Positions 51,966-60,197 of a stretch of 64,000 nucleotides of DNA are shown here, piece after piece (position 1 is the stretch's first letter; each line of letters starts with the position of its first letter). The notes below the pieces were generated by a model, which did no database searches, was not told the DNA's origin, and saw only the letters and a program-made list of their open reading frames with translations. The position numbers and the translations under genes are program-made. This stretch comes from UMGS1958 sp045542415. GTDB taxonomy: Bacteria > Bacillota > Clostridia > UBA1381. The DNA is taken from positions 8,175-72,174 of the forward strand of contig JAZQKZ010000078.1 in the NCBI GenBank assembly GCA_045542415.1. Reading direction: 5' to 3'.

Positions 51966-52121
51966 CGAACGGCGGGCGTCCCATCGAGGAACGCCCGCCG
52001 GTATGCGTTTTTTACGAAAAGAAACTCTAACGTACCCATGTACGCCTACGAGTTCCTTTTCGCAAAATCTGCCCTAATTTCTCGCAGTCTGACAGCTTGT
52101 AGACAGGTTTGTCTACAAGCT
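51966..52121 (+). repeat. Dispersed hairpin element, copy B, with flanking palindromes
   Basis: It opens with a GC-rich hairpin, cggcgggcg / cgcccgccg (51970-52000). The shared element follows: outer GAAAAG and AACTC with GAGTT and CTTTTC (52016-52061), inner CGTAC-CCAT-GTACG (52031-52044), CCTAC bulge and the conserved tail to CTCGCAG. It ends with cagcttgtagac / gtctacaagctg (52092-52121). The whole unit sits between two identical terminators. No gene is seen in the 316-base gap. Confidence 0.7.
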
Positions 52122-52122
52122 G

Positions 52123-52157
52123 AAAGTACGGTGTCGAAAAAATCGACACCGTACTTT
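52123..52157 (-). terminator. Terminator of the GTPase gene (second copy of the 35-bp sequence)
   Basis: Identical to 51856-51890; here it follows the minus-strand stop codon at 52170. Confidence 0.85.
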
Positions 52158-52169
52158 TTAATATTCGCC

Positions 52170-53528
52170 TTAATATTCGCCCAAGCACTCATCGAGTGCT
52201 GCACAGATTGCTTCCTTTTCCATCTTTTTGCCGATGAAAACAAGCTTTATCATTCTGTCGCCTGCACGTTCGTCCCAGTCTTTGGTTAAATCAGGATCCT
52301 GCTTGAGGAACTGCTTTAACTGTGCCGGGGTAGCTGATGCATACCAACGTCCATTTTCGTAAATCTGAACCTGACGGCCTGCCTGCTCAAGTACAAATGA
52401 CATGCTGTGGTCATCTGAGAGCCAGATAATTCCCTTTGTTCTGATAACGCTTGCCGGGAACTGAGAGTCTAACCATGCTTCAAGCTTCTTTGTAATGAAC
52501 GGCTTTCTTCTCATATATACAAATGTTGAAATTCCGTGTCCCTCATCACCGTTGCAATGACCGCAGGTGCAGCCTTCGCCGTGATGGTGATGATGCTCAT
52601 GGTCATGGCATCCGCATGTGCAGTTCTCGCCATGCTCATGGTGGTGCTGCTCGTGGTCATGGCATCCGCATTCACAGTCCTCGCCATGCTCATGGTGGTG
52701 CTGCTCGTGGTCATGGCATCCGCATTCGCAGTCTTCACCGTGTTCATGGTGGTGGTGATGCTCATGCTCGTGATGCTCTTCCTCATGCTCGTCTGCATTT
52801 TCAAATTTTTCAATCCAGCCTGCTGATGAAGCTACCTTTTCAAAATCAAACTCGCCTGTTGCGAAGATATCCTTTAAATCAACCTTTGAATAATTTGTTT
52901 CAATCATTCTTGCCTTCGGCTGAAGCGCGCGGACTACCTGCTTGACGTTCTTAAGCTCGTCTGAACTAACTTCGTCAACCTTGTTCAATACGATTGTATT
53001 ACAGAACTCAATCTGCTGTATGATAAGATTTTCGATATCCTCATCATCAAGATTTTCATCCATAAGTCTGTCACCGCTGTTGAATTCATCGACAAGTCTG
53101 CACGCATCGACAACTGTAATAACACTGTCAAGCCTGCATACAGCAGGAATGCCCTGATCGAGCTGTGAGCCGTCCATTGTTGTGATTGTCTGTACAATCG
53201 GCATCGGCTCGCAAATTCCGCTTGCTTCAATTAAAATATAGTCAAACTTGCCGCTTTCGCAAAGGTCAATAATCTGCTTCATAAGGTCAACCTTTAATGT
53301 ACAGCAGATACATCCGTTTGAGAGAGGAACGAGGCTTGCGTCCTCCTCCTCAACAAGTCCGCCCTTCTGGATAAGCTCAGCATCAATATTAACTTCACCG
53401 ATATCGTTTACGATAACAGCAACCTTGTAGCCCTCCTGATTACTTAAAATGTGGTTCATCAGAGTTGTCTTTCCTGCACCGAGATAGCCTGTAAGCAAAG
53501 TTATGGGTATAAGCTTTTTATTCGTCAT
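52170..53528 (-). CDS. COG0523 (CobW/ZNG) metal-chaperone GTPase with a long His/Cys-rich insert
   Basis: A 452-residue GTPase. The N-terminal G domain has Walker A TGYLGAGKTTLMNHIL, the metal-binding CICC motif in NGCICCTLK, a Walker B-like ILIEASGICEP and the guanine-binding NKVDE. The insert (about 245-325) holds repeats of HHHEHGEDCECGCHDHEQ and ends HHHHGEGCTCGHC. The CobW C-terminal domain (about 330-452) follows with KGIIWLSDDH. COG0523 GTPases deliver zinc to client enzymes under zinc shortage and are often Zur-controlled; a znu-zur operon lies at 5-8 kb. The insert could store or buffer several metal ions. Its promoter overlaps a palindrome. Confidence 0.93.
   Translation of the reverse strand: MTNKKLIPITLLTGYLGAGKTTLMNHILSNQEGYKVAVIVNDIGEVNIDAELIQKGGLVEEEDASLVPLSNGCICCTLKVDLMKQIIDLCESGKFDYILIEASGICEPMPIVQTITTMDGSQLDQGIPAVCRLDSVITVVDACRLVDEFNSGDRLMDENLDDEDIENLIIQQIEFCNTIVLNKVDEVSSDELKNVKQVVRALQPKARMIETNYSKVDLKDIFATGEFDFEKVASSAGWIEKFENADEHEEEHHEHEHHHHHEHGEDCECGCHDHEQHHHEHGEDCECGCHDHEQHHHEHGENCTCGCHDHEHHHHHGEGCTCGHCNGDEGHGISTFVYMRRKPFITKKLEAWLDSQFPASVIRTKGIIWLSDDHSMSFVLEQAGRQVQIYENGRWYASATPAQLKQFLKQDPDLTKDWDERAGDRMIKLVFIGKKMEKEAICAALDECLGEY
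52590..52772. repeat. In-frame tandem repeat, 54-bp unit, in the GTPase gene
   Basis: The unit beginning ctcatggtggtgctgctc occurs at 52635 and 52689 with nearly identical sequence, and decayed units flank it on both sides. Each unit encodes 18 residues rich in His, Cys, Glu and Asp. The high identity suggests recent expansion by slippage, so copy number may vary between strains. Confidence 0.88.
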
Positions 53529-53573
53529 TTCCGATTATCTCCTTGTATTCATAGAGTTAGTTACTATATGCTG

Positions 53574-53602
53574 ATTATAGCATAGAGAGTGATTAAATTC
53601 AA
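53574..53602 (-). promoter_or_regulatory. Promoter of the GTPase gene with overlapping palindrome
   Basis: On the minus strand TTGAAT (53597-53602), 17-nt spacer and TATAAT (53574-53579) with a TGC extension. The -10 lies inside TATGCT-GATTAT-AGCATA (53567-53584), almost the same palindrome as in front of holA. A repressor could cover the -10 here. Confidence 0.75.
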
Positions 53603-53628
53603 GGATAAATTTATTTATTGTATAAATT

Positions 53629-53661
53629 AAGGGATTAACGGTCATTGAGCGTTAATCCCTT
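53629..53661 (-). terminator. Terminator of asnB
   Basis: A 12-bp stem, aagggattaacg / cgttaatccctt, with a 9-nt loop, just past the asnB stop on the minus strand. Confidence 0.85.
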
Positions 53662-53672
53662 TGTGTAAAACA

Positions 53673-55529
53673 CTAAACAATTTTCGGATTATATTTTTCG
53701 AGCAGTATATTAAGCTGAACAATAAATCCGATGAACTGAGGTCCTGCCATTAGCTGACCGAAAAACGGCCTGCCGTAATCAAAGCTTCCGTTTAAGATTT
53801 TTTCGAGCCTTGATTTCTCACACAGGGCAAGTATGGGAGAATTGTCGTTGTCAATAATTACACGAAGCATTTTCTTTACGTTTGCCTCATAGTTCGGATT
53901 GTGGGTTTTTGGATAAGGACTTTTTCTTCTCAGTCTGACATCCTCCGGCAGAATACCTTTGGCGGCCTCTCTTAATATATTTTTTGATACATTATTTCTG
54001 TTCTTCATCTCCCAGGGGATATTCCATACATATTCAACGAGACGGTGGTCGCAGAACGGGACACGAACCTCAAGGCCGCTTGCCATGCTCATTCTGTCCT
54101 TGCGGTCAAGGAGATTGGTCATGAACTGCCCTATATTGAGATAAGATATTTCACGCCGACGTGCCTCGGTGGGAGAGTCGGGTGCAAAGCGTGGTGTATC
54201 CTTTATCATTTCATCATATCTCATTCTTGAATACTCATTCAGTCTGAGTGTATCACGCACTGAATCCTTTAAAATATACTCACGCATTGATAAGTCATAA
54301 CACCAGGGGAATGCATCACGCTCAAATGCTTTCGTGTCCCTGAACCAGGGATATCCGCCAAAAATCTCATCTGAACATTCTCCGGATAATACAACTGTGT
54401 GATGCTTTTTTATTTCACGGCAGAAATAAAGGAGAGAGGAATCGCAGTCAGCCATTCCGGGAAGATCCTTTGCAATAACTGCCTCCTCAAGTAAATCTGT
54501 CAGGGCGGATGTGGGACACGAAAGGTAGGTGTGATTGGTTGAAAATGCGTCACTCATACGCGGCACCCATTGGGTGTCGCTGTCCGGCTGGAATGCTGTG
54601 GGACGGAAATAGGAGGAGTTATCCTCATAATCGAAAGAGTAAGTATCAAGCTTACGTCCGTCCTTTTTCAGCTCGTTTGCTGCGATGGCGGTGATAATGC
54701 TTGAATCAAGTCCGCCTGAAAGCAAGGTTGCAATCGGCACGTCAGACACAAGCTGGCGCTTGACGCTGTCATACACAAGCTCACGCACATTTGAAATTGT
54801 ATCCTCATAGCTGTCGGTATGCGGCATACTATTCAGGCTGTAATATTTCTTTTTTAGTATTCCGAGCCTGCCGACAGTCATCAGCTCACCGGGACACAAT
54901 TCATATATATCCTTAAAAACACCGAGTCCCTGTGTGCGTGCCGGAGAAATGGCAAAAAGCTCACACAAGCCTACGGAATCAAGTCGGGGAGTGACATCGG
55001 GATATTCAAACAGAGCTTTTATTTCCGATGCAAATACAACGGTATTGTCCTCGGTGCAGGTATAGAAAAGCGGTTTCACTCCGAAACGGTCGCGGCAGAG
55101 AAATACACGCTGACGCATAATATCATAAACCGCAAATGCAAAAATTCCGTTGAGATAGTCAACGCAGGATTTTCCGTAGTGGATGTAGGTATAAAGTACG
55201 ATTTCAGTATCGGATCTTGTACTCAACTCATATCCAAAGCCCTTTAGCTTCGTACGCAGCTCCTCCGAATTGTACAGCTCTCCGTTGTAGGTGATTATAA
55301 AGTCATAGCCCTGAACGGTACGCTTCATGGGCTGGGTGCCGCCCTCAATATCGATTACGGCAAGTCGGCTGTGAGAAAAGGCTGCATGCTCACCCACCCA
55401 GGCATTGAGGGCATCCGGACCCCGGTGCTGCTGCTTGCTTGCCATGTTAAGTGCAAGCTCCTTTGCGTAGCAGGGGTCTGATTTGAAGTAGTTTTCTCTG
55501 AAATTTATAAATCCGCTTATAGAACACAT
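53673..55529 (-). CDS. asnB: Asparagine synthase (glutamine-hydrolysing)
   Basis: A 618-residue enzyme. The N-terminal glutaminase domain begins MCSISGFINF; the catalytic Cys2 is present, with Ser instead of the usual Gly at position 3. GPDALNAWVGEHAAFSHSRLAVID and ITYNGELYN mark the Ntn fold. The synthetase domain (about 225-600) has the PP-loop LLSGGLDSSIITAIAA and SGECSDEIFGGYPWF. It makes asparagine from aspartate, ATP and glutamine. Related amidotransferases modify cell-wall peptides or peptide products, but the context gives no hint of that. Confidence 0.93.
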   Translation of the reverse strand: MCSISGFINFRENYFKSDPCYAKELALNMASKQQHRGPDALNAWVGEHAAFSHSRLAVIDIEGGTQPMKRTVQGYDFIITYNGELYNSEELRTKLKGFGYELSTRSDTEIVLYTYIHYGKSCVDYLNGIFAFAVYDIMRQRVFLCRDRFGVKPLFYTCTEDNTVVFASEIKALFEYPDVTPRLDSVGLCELFAISPARTQGLGVFKDIYELCPGELMTVGRLGILKKKYYSLNSMPHTDSYEDTISNVRELVYDSVKRQLVSDVPIATLLSGGLDSSIITAIAANELKKDGRKLDTYSFDYEDNSSYFRPTAFQPDSDTQWVPRMSDAFSTNHTYLSCPTSALTDLLEEAVIAKDLPGMADCDSSLLYFCREIKKHHTVVLSGECSDEIFGGYPWFRDTKAFERDAFPWCYDLSMREYILKDSVRDTLRLNEYSRMRYDEMIKDTPRFAPDSPTEARRREISYLNIGQFMTNLLDRKDRMSMASGLEVRVPFCDHRLVEYVWNIPWEMKNRNNVSKNILREAAKGILPEDVRLRRKSPYPKTHNPNYEANVKKMLRVIIDNDNSPILALCEKSRLEKILNGSFDYGRPFFGQLMAGPQFIGFIVQLNILLEKYNPKIV

Positions 55530-55657
55530 AATAGCCTCCGTTTCCCCGTATGTAACGGTAATTTAATATTTTTTACTGTTTGGGAACGTTGATATACGTT
55601 ATTATATGTAAAAATAGCTAAAAATGTGATTTATGGGTGATTTTCTAAAAATTTCTC

Positions 55658-55686
55658 TTGCAAAACAGACATAAATGTAGTATAAT
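55658..55686 (+). promoter_or_regulatory. Promoter of the zinc-ribbon protein gene
   Basis: TTGCAA (55658-55663), 17-nt spacer, TATAAT (55681-55686), 34 bases before the start codon. Confidence 0.82.
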
Positions 55687-55719
55687 ACAATAGATTATTT
55701 ATGATTAAGGAGCTTACAT

Positions 55720-56577
55720 ATGCAATATTGCAAAAATTGTGGCCGTCAGCTCAAGGAAGGAACACGCTTCTGTGACAGGTGCGGCAGATCCGTAAGGCAA
55801 GGCCGCAGCGGTGGTAATTTAAAAAAGCAAGAACAGATTGAAAAGCTTCAGAGGGAAAGACTTGAAAGAAAGCGCCGCCAGGAGCAGCGTGAAAATATAG
55901 AAAACAAACGCAAGGAACGCCGTCGCCGTAAGCGCGAGAAGCAGAGTAAGGTGCTTTTGGCATTGCTCGGTATTATAGCGGCGATAGTCATAATAGCTGT
56001 TATATCATTTGTAGCAACATCAAAGGGCAGCGAGAATGCAGCATGGAAGAGCAACGGCAACGAGAGTGTGAACACTACCTCTGTTCCGACAATGCAGCCG
56101 TCTGCAACCTCTGTTCCGGTATCACCGGTAATGCCGGGAGAAAACGATGCTATGAACACTATAGCGGGAAAAGACGATTACGGAGTGTTTGAAATTTCAA
56201 ATGACATGGAAATTCCGTACCCCGAGGTTTTTGAGGAGGAAGAGGCATCCGGCATAACAGAGCTTTTTCTTACGGATAAAATGGGCGGAGGAGCGACCAT
56301 GAAGGTCAGCTGCGAGGAATATCCGGGCGGAACACCTTCTGACTTAATGAAAGAGTTCGCAACCGAGCATGACGGAAGAATTACATATTCGCTTGCGGGA
56401 AGCAATTGGTATGGGATTACGGTAGATGATGACGGAAAAATCAGTCACCGTAAATACATAATCGACCGCAGTAATGACTGTGTAGTATATTACGATTTTG
56501 AGTACAAGAATGAATCGGATTATGCAGAGGATTATGCAGCGTATATTGATTATATCGATACAGAGTTTGACTATTGA
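55720..56577 (+). CDS. Zinc-ribbon membrane protein with outside domain
   Basis: A 285-residue protein. The N-terminus YCKNCGRQLKEGTRFCDRCG is a zinc ribbon with two CxxC knuckles. A highly charged, coiled-coil-like Arg/Glu/Lys region follows (about 35-82), then one membrane segment, LLALLGIIAAIVIIAVISFVA (about 84-105). A Ser/Thr/Pro linker leads to an outside domain (about 150-285) of unknown fold. Such zinc_ribbon_2 membrane proteins are common in Clostridia and mostly uncharacterised. Its last 7 bases overlap the convergent gene. Confidence 0.85.
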   Translation: MQYCKNCGRQLKEGTRFCDRCGRSVRQGRSGGNLKKQEQIEKLQRERLERKRRQEQRENIENKRKERRRRKREKQSKVLLALLGIIAAIVIIAVISFVATSKGSENAAWKSNGNESVNTTSVPTMQPSATSVPVSPVMPGENDAMNTIAGKDDYGVFEISNDMEIPYPEVFEEEEASGITELFLTDKMGGGATMKVSCEEYPGGTPSDLMKEFATEHDGRITYSLAGSNWYGITVDDDGKISHRKYIIDRSNDCVVYYDFEYKNESDYAEDYAAYIDYIDTEFDY

Positions 56578-56846
56578 AAAATAGCCAGACAGGTGAAGAA
56601 TACAGCCACTGCAGTGGCAAAGCACAGCAGTGCGGCAGTCTTTAGCTTACACAAACGGACAGGTCTTTTAAGGGCTTGCCCGTTTTTTGTGTTTCTTTCC
56701 ATATAGCTGCGGACAATCTGCTCAGCCTCCGCTACAATGCGGCTTTGCGGAAGCACTGCACCGTCCTTGAGAATTATTATGGCTTCACTGATATAGGGGG
56801 ATGAGAGCTTGTTTAAAATTATTACTTTTTTTGAAGCTTCGTTCAT
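56571..56846 (-). CDS. Small C-tail-anchored protein of unknown function
   Basis: A 91-residue protein. A soluble N-terminal part (SEAIIILKDGAVLPQS, IVAEAEQIVRSYMERN) ends in one membrane segment, ALLCFATAVAVFFTCLAI, at the C-terminus. The ATG at 56846 was chosen because GGAGGT lies 6 bases before it; an ATG two codons upstream touches that site. No family is recognised. It overlaps the convergent zinc-ribbon gene by 7 bases, so its stop lies within that gene. Confidence 0.7.
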   Translation of the reverse strand: MNEASKKVIILNKLSSPYISEAIIILKDGAVLPQSRIVAEAEQIVRSYMERNTKNGQALKRPVRLCKLKTAALLCFATAVAVFFTCLAIFQ

Positions 56847-56925
56847 TAACATACCTCCGTTTTAATTTATGTTAAAATTATTCCCGATTTGGAAAAATTT
56901 ATACCAAATTTATACTATGAGGCAT

Positions 56926-56961
56926 AAAAAAAGCACCGTGTCTTTTCAAGCACGGTGCTTT
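56926..56961 (-). terminator. Terminator of tRNA-Pro
   Basis: aaagcaccgtg and cacggtgcttt form an 11-bp stem; seven T follow on the minus strand. Confidence 0.9.
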
Positions 56962-56964
56962 GTA

Positions 56965-57038
56965 TCGGAGTGACAGGATTCGAACCTGCGGCATCACGCC
57001 CCCCAGACGTGTGCGCTAACCAACTGCGCTACACCCCG
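56965..57038 (-). tRNA. tRNA-Pro (anticodon GGG)
   Basis: On the minus strand the acceptor cggggtg pairs with cactccg, discriminator A, no encoded CCA. The anticodon stem cacgt/gcgtg encloses ctGGGgg, reading CCC. The T-loop is gttcgaatc. Confidence 0.96.
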
Positions 57039-57052
57039 AAATTACTTTATAT

Positions 57053-57081
57053 AGTATAGCACGTTTTATGCTCTTTGTCAA
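57053..57081 (-). promoter_or_regulatory. Promoter of tRNA-Pro
   Basis: Minus strand: TTGACA (57076-57081), 17-nt spacer, TATACT (57053-57058), 15 bases before the tRNA. Confidence 0.85.
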
Positions 57082-57121
57082 GAATTTTTTTAACAAAATA
57101 GATAATTTATCGAATCTGCTC

Positions 57122-57150
57122 TTGCAAAATTATTCGGCATGATGTATAAT
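57122..57150 (+). promoter_or_regulatory. Promoter of the threonine ammonia-lyase gene
   Basis: TTGCAA (57122-57127), 17-nt spacer, TATAAT (57145-57150), 54 bases before the start codon. Confidence 0.82.
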
Positions 57151-57204
57151 GTATTAAGTATAATTATATAATGCGATAGGTGTGCATTTATATACGGAAA
57201 GGAT

Positions 57205-58422
57205 ATGAATAAAATGGTTTTACCCTTAGAAGAAATAGAAAAGGCAAAAGAACGACTTGCATCGACAATTCACAAAACAAAGCTTGAGAAATCAACTACT
57301 TTTTCAGAAATGACAGGTGCTGATATTTATCTCAAGTATGAGAATCAGCAAAAGACAGGCTCATTTAAAATAAGAGGTGCGTCAAACAAGATTGCCTCAC
57401 TTTATGAAAGAGGCGAGATTAAGGCGGCGGTTGCAGCTTCGGCAGGTAACCATGCACAGGGTACGGCATATGCTTCGAGTGTAAGAGGTATTCCGGCGAC
57501 TATAGTAATGCCCAAGTCAACCCCGATTGCAAAGGTTAACGCTACCCAGGGCTATGGCGCAAAGGTGGTTCTTCACGGAGATTGCTATGACGATGCATAT
57601 GCAAAGGCAGTTGAAATTGTTGAAAAAGAGGGTGCGACGTTTATTCACCCGTATGATGACCTTGAGGTTATGGCGGGTCAGGGTACTATCGGTATTGAAA
57701 TATTAAAGGATTTACCGATGGTTGATATGATAATCACTCCTGTAGGCGGAGGCGGACTTTTAGCAGGTGTTGCGGCTTGTATCAAGCAGATCAATCCGAG
57801 AATTGAGGTTGTGGGTGTACAGGCAGAGGGCGCTCCGGCAGCAGTGAAATCATTTGATGCAAAGGGATATGTTACAACGGATACTGTAAATACAATTGCA
57901 GACGGTATTGCAGTTAAGTGTCCGGGCAAAAACACAATGGAGCTTATCAATAAATATGCAGATAAGCTTGTTACGGTAACAGATGCTGAAATTTCATCGG
58001 CGATTCTTATGCTTATTGAGCGTACAAAGCAGATAGTTGAGCCGGCAGGTGCTACTCCGTTGGCAGCAGTGTTGAGCGGTAAGCTTGACATCAAGGGCAA
58101 GAAGGTTGTTTGTGTAATGTCGGGCGGTAATATCGACGTTGCATTTATTCAGAGAATAATAGAGCTCGGACTTGCGTCAAGAGACAGAAAAATCAAATTC
58201 AAGGCAACGCTTCTGGATATTCCGGGCAGCCTTGAGCATTTCTCACATGTGCTTACAGAAACGAATGCAAATGTTGTGATGGTGCAGTATGATCGCATGA
58301 GTGCGGATCTTGACCCGAATGAGGTTATTATCCATGTAGCGTGTGAGGTTGGCGGCAAGGAGCATGGCAATAAGGTAATAAAGGCACTTGAGAAGCATGG
58401 CTATAAGGTAGTAAAGGAATAA
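57205..58422 (+). CDS. ilvA: Threonine ammonia-lyase with ACT domain
   Basis: PLP enzyme of 405 residues that turns threonine into 2-oxobutyrate, the first step towards isoleucine. The PLP lysine lies in KTGSFKIRGASNK, the phosphate-binding loop is VGGGGLLAGVAA, and AASAGNHAQGTAYA is typical. A single C-terminal ACT domain (about 325-405, KATLLDIPGSLEHFSHVL) suggests allosteric control, as in the shorter IlvA/TdcB group found in Clostridia. It stands apart from other ilv genes and could also work catabolically. It starts at ATG 57205 after AAAGGA. Confidence 0.93.
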   Translation: MNKMVLPLEEIEKAKERLASTIHKTKLEKSTTFSEMTGADIYLKYENQQKTGSFKIRGASNKIASLYERGEIKAAVAASAGNHAQGTAYASSVRGIPATIVMPKSTPIAKVNATQGYGAKVVLHGDCYDDAYAKAVEIVEKEGATFIHPYDDLEVMAGQGTIGIEILKDLPMVDMIITPVGGGGLLAGVAACIKQINPRIEVVGVQAEGAPAAVKSFDAKGYVTTDTVNTIADGIAVKCPGKNTMELINKYADKLVTVTDAEISSAILMLIERTKQIVEPAGATPLAAVLSGKLDIKGKKVVCVMSGGNIDVAFIQRIIELGLASRDRKIKFKATLLDIPGSLEHFSHVLTETNANVVMVQYDRMSADLDPNEVIIHVACEVGGKEHGNKVIKALEKHGYKVVKE

Positions 58423-58454
58423 CATACATATTATATTAGGAAAGGACTGCTACG

Positions 58455-59657
58455 ATGATTAATAAAAATCTGCTTTCACTCATTTATGAAGCGGCGTCAA
58501 TACAGCGTTGGAACGATCATATCCGACCCTGGACGGGATTTACAGAGCTAGATAAACAGGCACATAAAATGGTATATGCATATGTGCTTGCAAAGTGTCA
58601 TGGCGATGAGGTTGATATGGTTAAGCTTGTTGAGGGTGGCATATTTGAATTTTTTCACCGTATAGTCTTAACTGATATCAAGCCGCTTATTTACCATAAG
58701 CTTGATAAGGAAAAGGGCAGGCAGATAGATAATTATGTGCTTTCATGTCTTGAAAATGATATGAAGCTTGTAGGCGGCGGATTTTTTGAAAGAATGAAGC
58801 TCTATTACAGTGATGTGGAGTACAGTGCACTTGAAAAGAAGGTGCTTCGTGCGGCACATTACTGTGCTACGGACTGGGAATTTAATGTGATTTATCCCAT
58901 GAACCGTACCACATACGGAATTGAGCAGGTTAAGCGTGAAATGACGCAGGGGCTTGCGTCATGTGATACCTTTGATGGTTATCGCTATTTCATGGGTAGC
59001 AGATACTTGCAGGAATTTATGTCTCTCATAGGCAAGCTGCGTTATCAGCAGCGGTGGTCAAAGGCGGTAAGAATGCCGGCGACCTTTGTTATGGGTCATA
59101 TGCTGGTGGTGGCGGTTGTTTCGTATTTTATGACTCTTGAGCTTGAAGAGCCGTGTGAAAAGAGAAAGGCAAATAATTTCTTTGCAGGACTTTTCCATGA
59201 CTTACCGGAGGTGTTGACAAGGGATATTGTCTCGCCGGTAAAGAGAAGCGTAGAGGGACTTGATGAGCTTATACATGAGATAGAAGAGGAGCAGATGGCG
59301 GCGGTTATTTATCCGCTTTTGCCGGCTGCATGGCATGATGAGCTTAAATATTTTATGCAGGATGAATTTGCCTCCAAGATAATAAAGAACGGCAGGTCAG
59401 AGGTGATAAGCTCGGATATGATAAACGAGCTGTATAATGACGATCATTTCAATCCGGTTGACGGTGAAATAATCCGTGGCTGCGATCATCTGTCGGCATA
59501 CATTGAATCATATTTATCGATTTCATGCGGAGTATATTGCGATCAGATGTCAAGCGGTCATGAGCATCTTACGGAAAAATACAGAAACAAGGAGATCGCC
59601 GGCATCAGATTTGATGAGGTGTTTGGCTATTTTAATATAGATGGAAAAAGAGCTTAG
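58455..59657 (+). CDS. HD-domain phosphohydrolase
   Basis: A 400-residue cytoplasmic protein. An early DKQAHKMVYAYVLAK and a later FFAGLFHDLPEVLTRDIVSPVK hold the metal-binding His and HD pair of the HD superfamily, close to the YfbR-like deoxynucleotidase group. MNRTTYGIEQVK and a C-terminal DHLSAYIESYLSISCG complete the fold. The substrate may be a dNMP or other nucleotide, not determined. The recX start lies 17 bases inside its end, so the two genes are coupled. Confidence 0.85.
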   Translation: MINKNLLSLIYEAASIQRWNDHIRPWTGFTELDKQAHKMVYAYVLAKCHGDEVDMVKLVEGGIFEFFHRIVLTDIKPLIYHKLDKEKGRQIDNYVLSCLENDMKLVGGGFFERMKLYYSDVEYSALEKKVLRAAHYCATDWEFNVIYPMNRTTYGIEQVKREMTQGLASCDTFDGYRYFMGSRYLQEFMSLIGKLRYQQRWSKAVRMPATFVMGHMLVVAVVSYFMTLELEEPCEKRKANNFFAGLFHDLPEVLTRDIVSPVKRSVEGLDELIHEIEEEQMAAVIYPLLPAAWHDELKYFMQDEFASKIIKNGRSEVISSDMINELYNDDHFNPVDGEIIRGCDHLSAYIESYLSISCGVYCDQMSSGHEHLTEKYRNKEIAGIRFDEVFGYFNIDGKRA

Positions 59658-60111
59658 TTTTGAACAGGCAAAGGAAAAAGCATTGCGGCTGCTGGAGTTT
59701 CGTTCTCATTCGGAAAGAGAGCTGAGTGATAAGCTAAGGCGTGCAGGTGCAAAAAATGAAGATATCGAAGAGATACTTGATTTTTGCCGTAACTACGGAT
59801 TTGTAGATGATAAACGGTATGCACAGAGGAAAGCAAAGGATTTGCAGCATCTTAAGAAATTCGGCAGACGCAGAATAGAGCAGGAGCTGTATGCAAAGGG
59901 GATATCTTCGGTGCATATTGCTGAAGCGATTGCAGAGCTTGATTTTGAGGATGCGGAGGATACACTGTGTCCTTTGGTCAGAAAAAAGCTTGGCGGCAGC
60001 TTTGAGAAGAAGAGTATTGACCGCTGTATCAGATATTTTATATACAGAGGCTATGACATAAGTGATATTAAATCATGTATAGAAAAGATAAAGAATGAGG
60101 AAGCCGAATGA
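59641..60111 (+). CDS. recX: Regulatory protein RecX
   Basis: A 156-residue helical protein that modulates RecA filaments. It begins with ALRLLEFRSHSERELSDKLRRAG, followed by CRNYGFVDDKRYAQRKAKDL and KFGRRRIEQELYAKGIS, the three-helix repeats of RecX. Length is normal. recA is not in the window. It overlaps the HD gene by 17 bases. Confidence 0.93.
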   Translation: MEKELSFEQAKEKALRLLEFRSHSERELSDKLRRAGAKNEDIEEILDFCRNYGFVDDKRYAQRKAKDLQHLKKFGRRRIEQELYAKGISSVHIAEAIAELDFEDAEDTLCPLVRKKLGGSFEKKSIDRCIRYFIYRGYDISDIKSCIEKIKNEEAE

Positions 60112-60197
60112 TTTGGATTATATGCGTCATGCGTTGCTTTTCGGAGCAGGGGATGACGGCGGATTTTCGGCTTTGACTCGGTGAAAGGATAAGAATT

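Noticed and set aside
52590..52772. CRISPR-like array
   Set aside because: The repeats are contiguous without unique spacers and lie in frame in a coding region; no cas gene is present. No CRISPR array is seen elsewhere in the window.
52523..52945. Open frames antisense to the His-rich part of the GTPase
   Set aside because: They arise from the 54-bp repeat read on the other strand and have no start signal; the GTPase frame explains the region.
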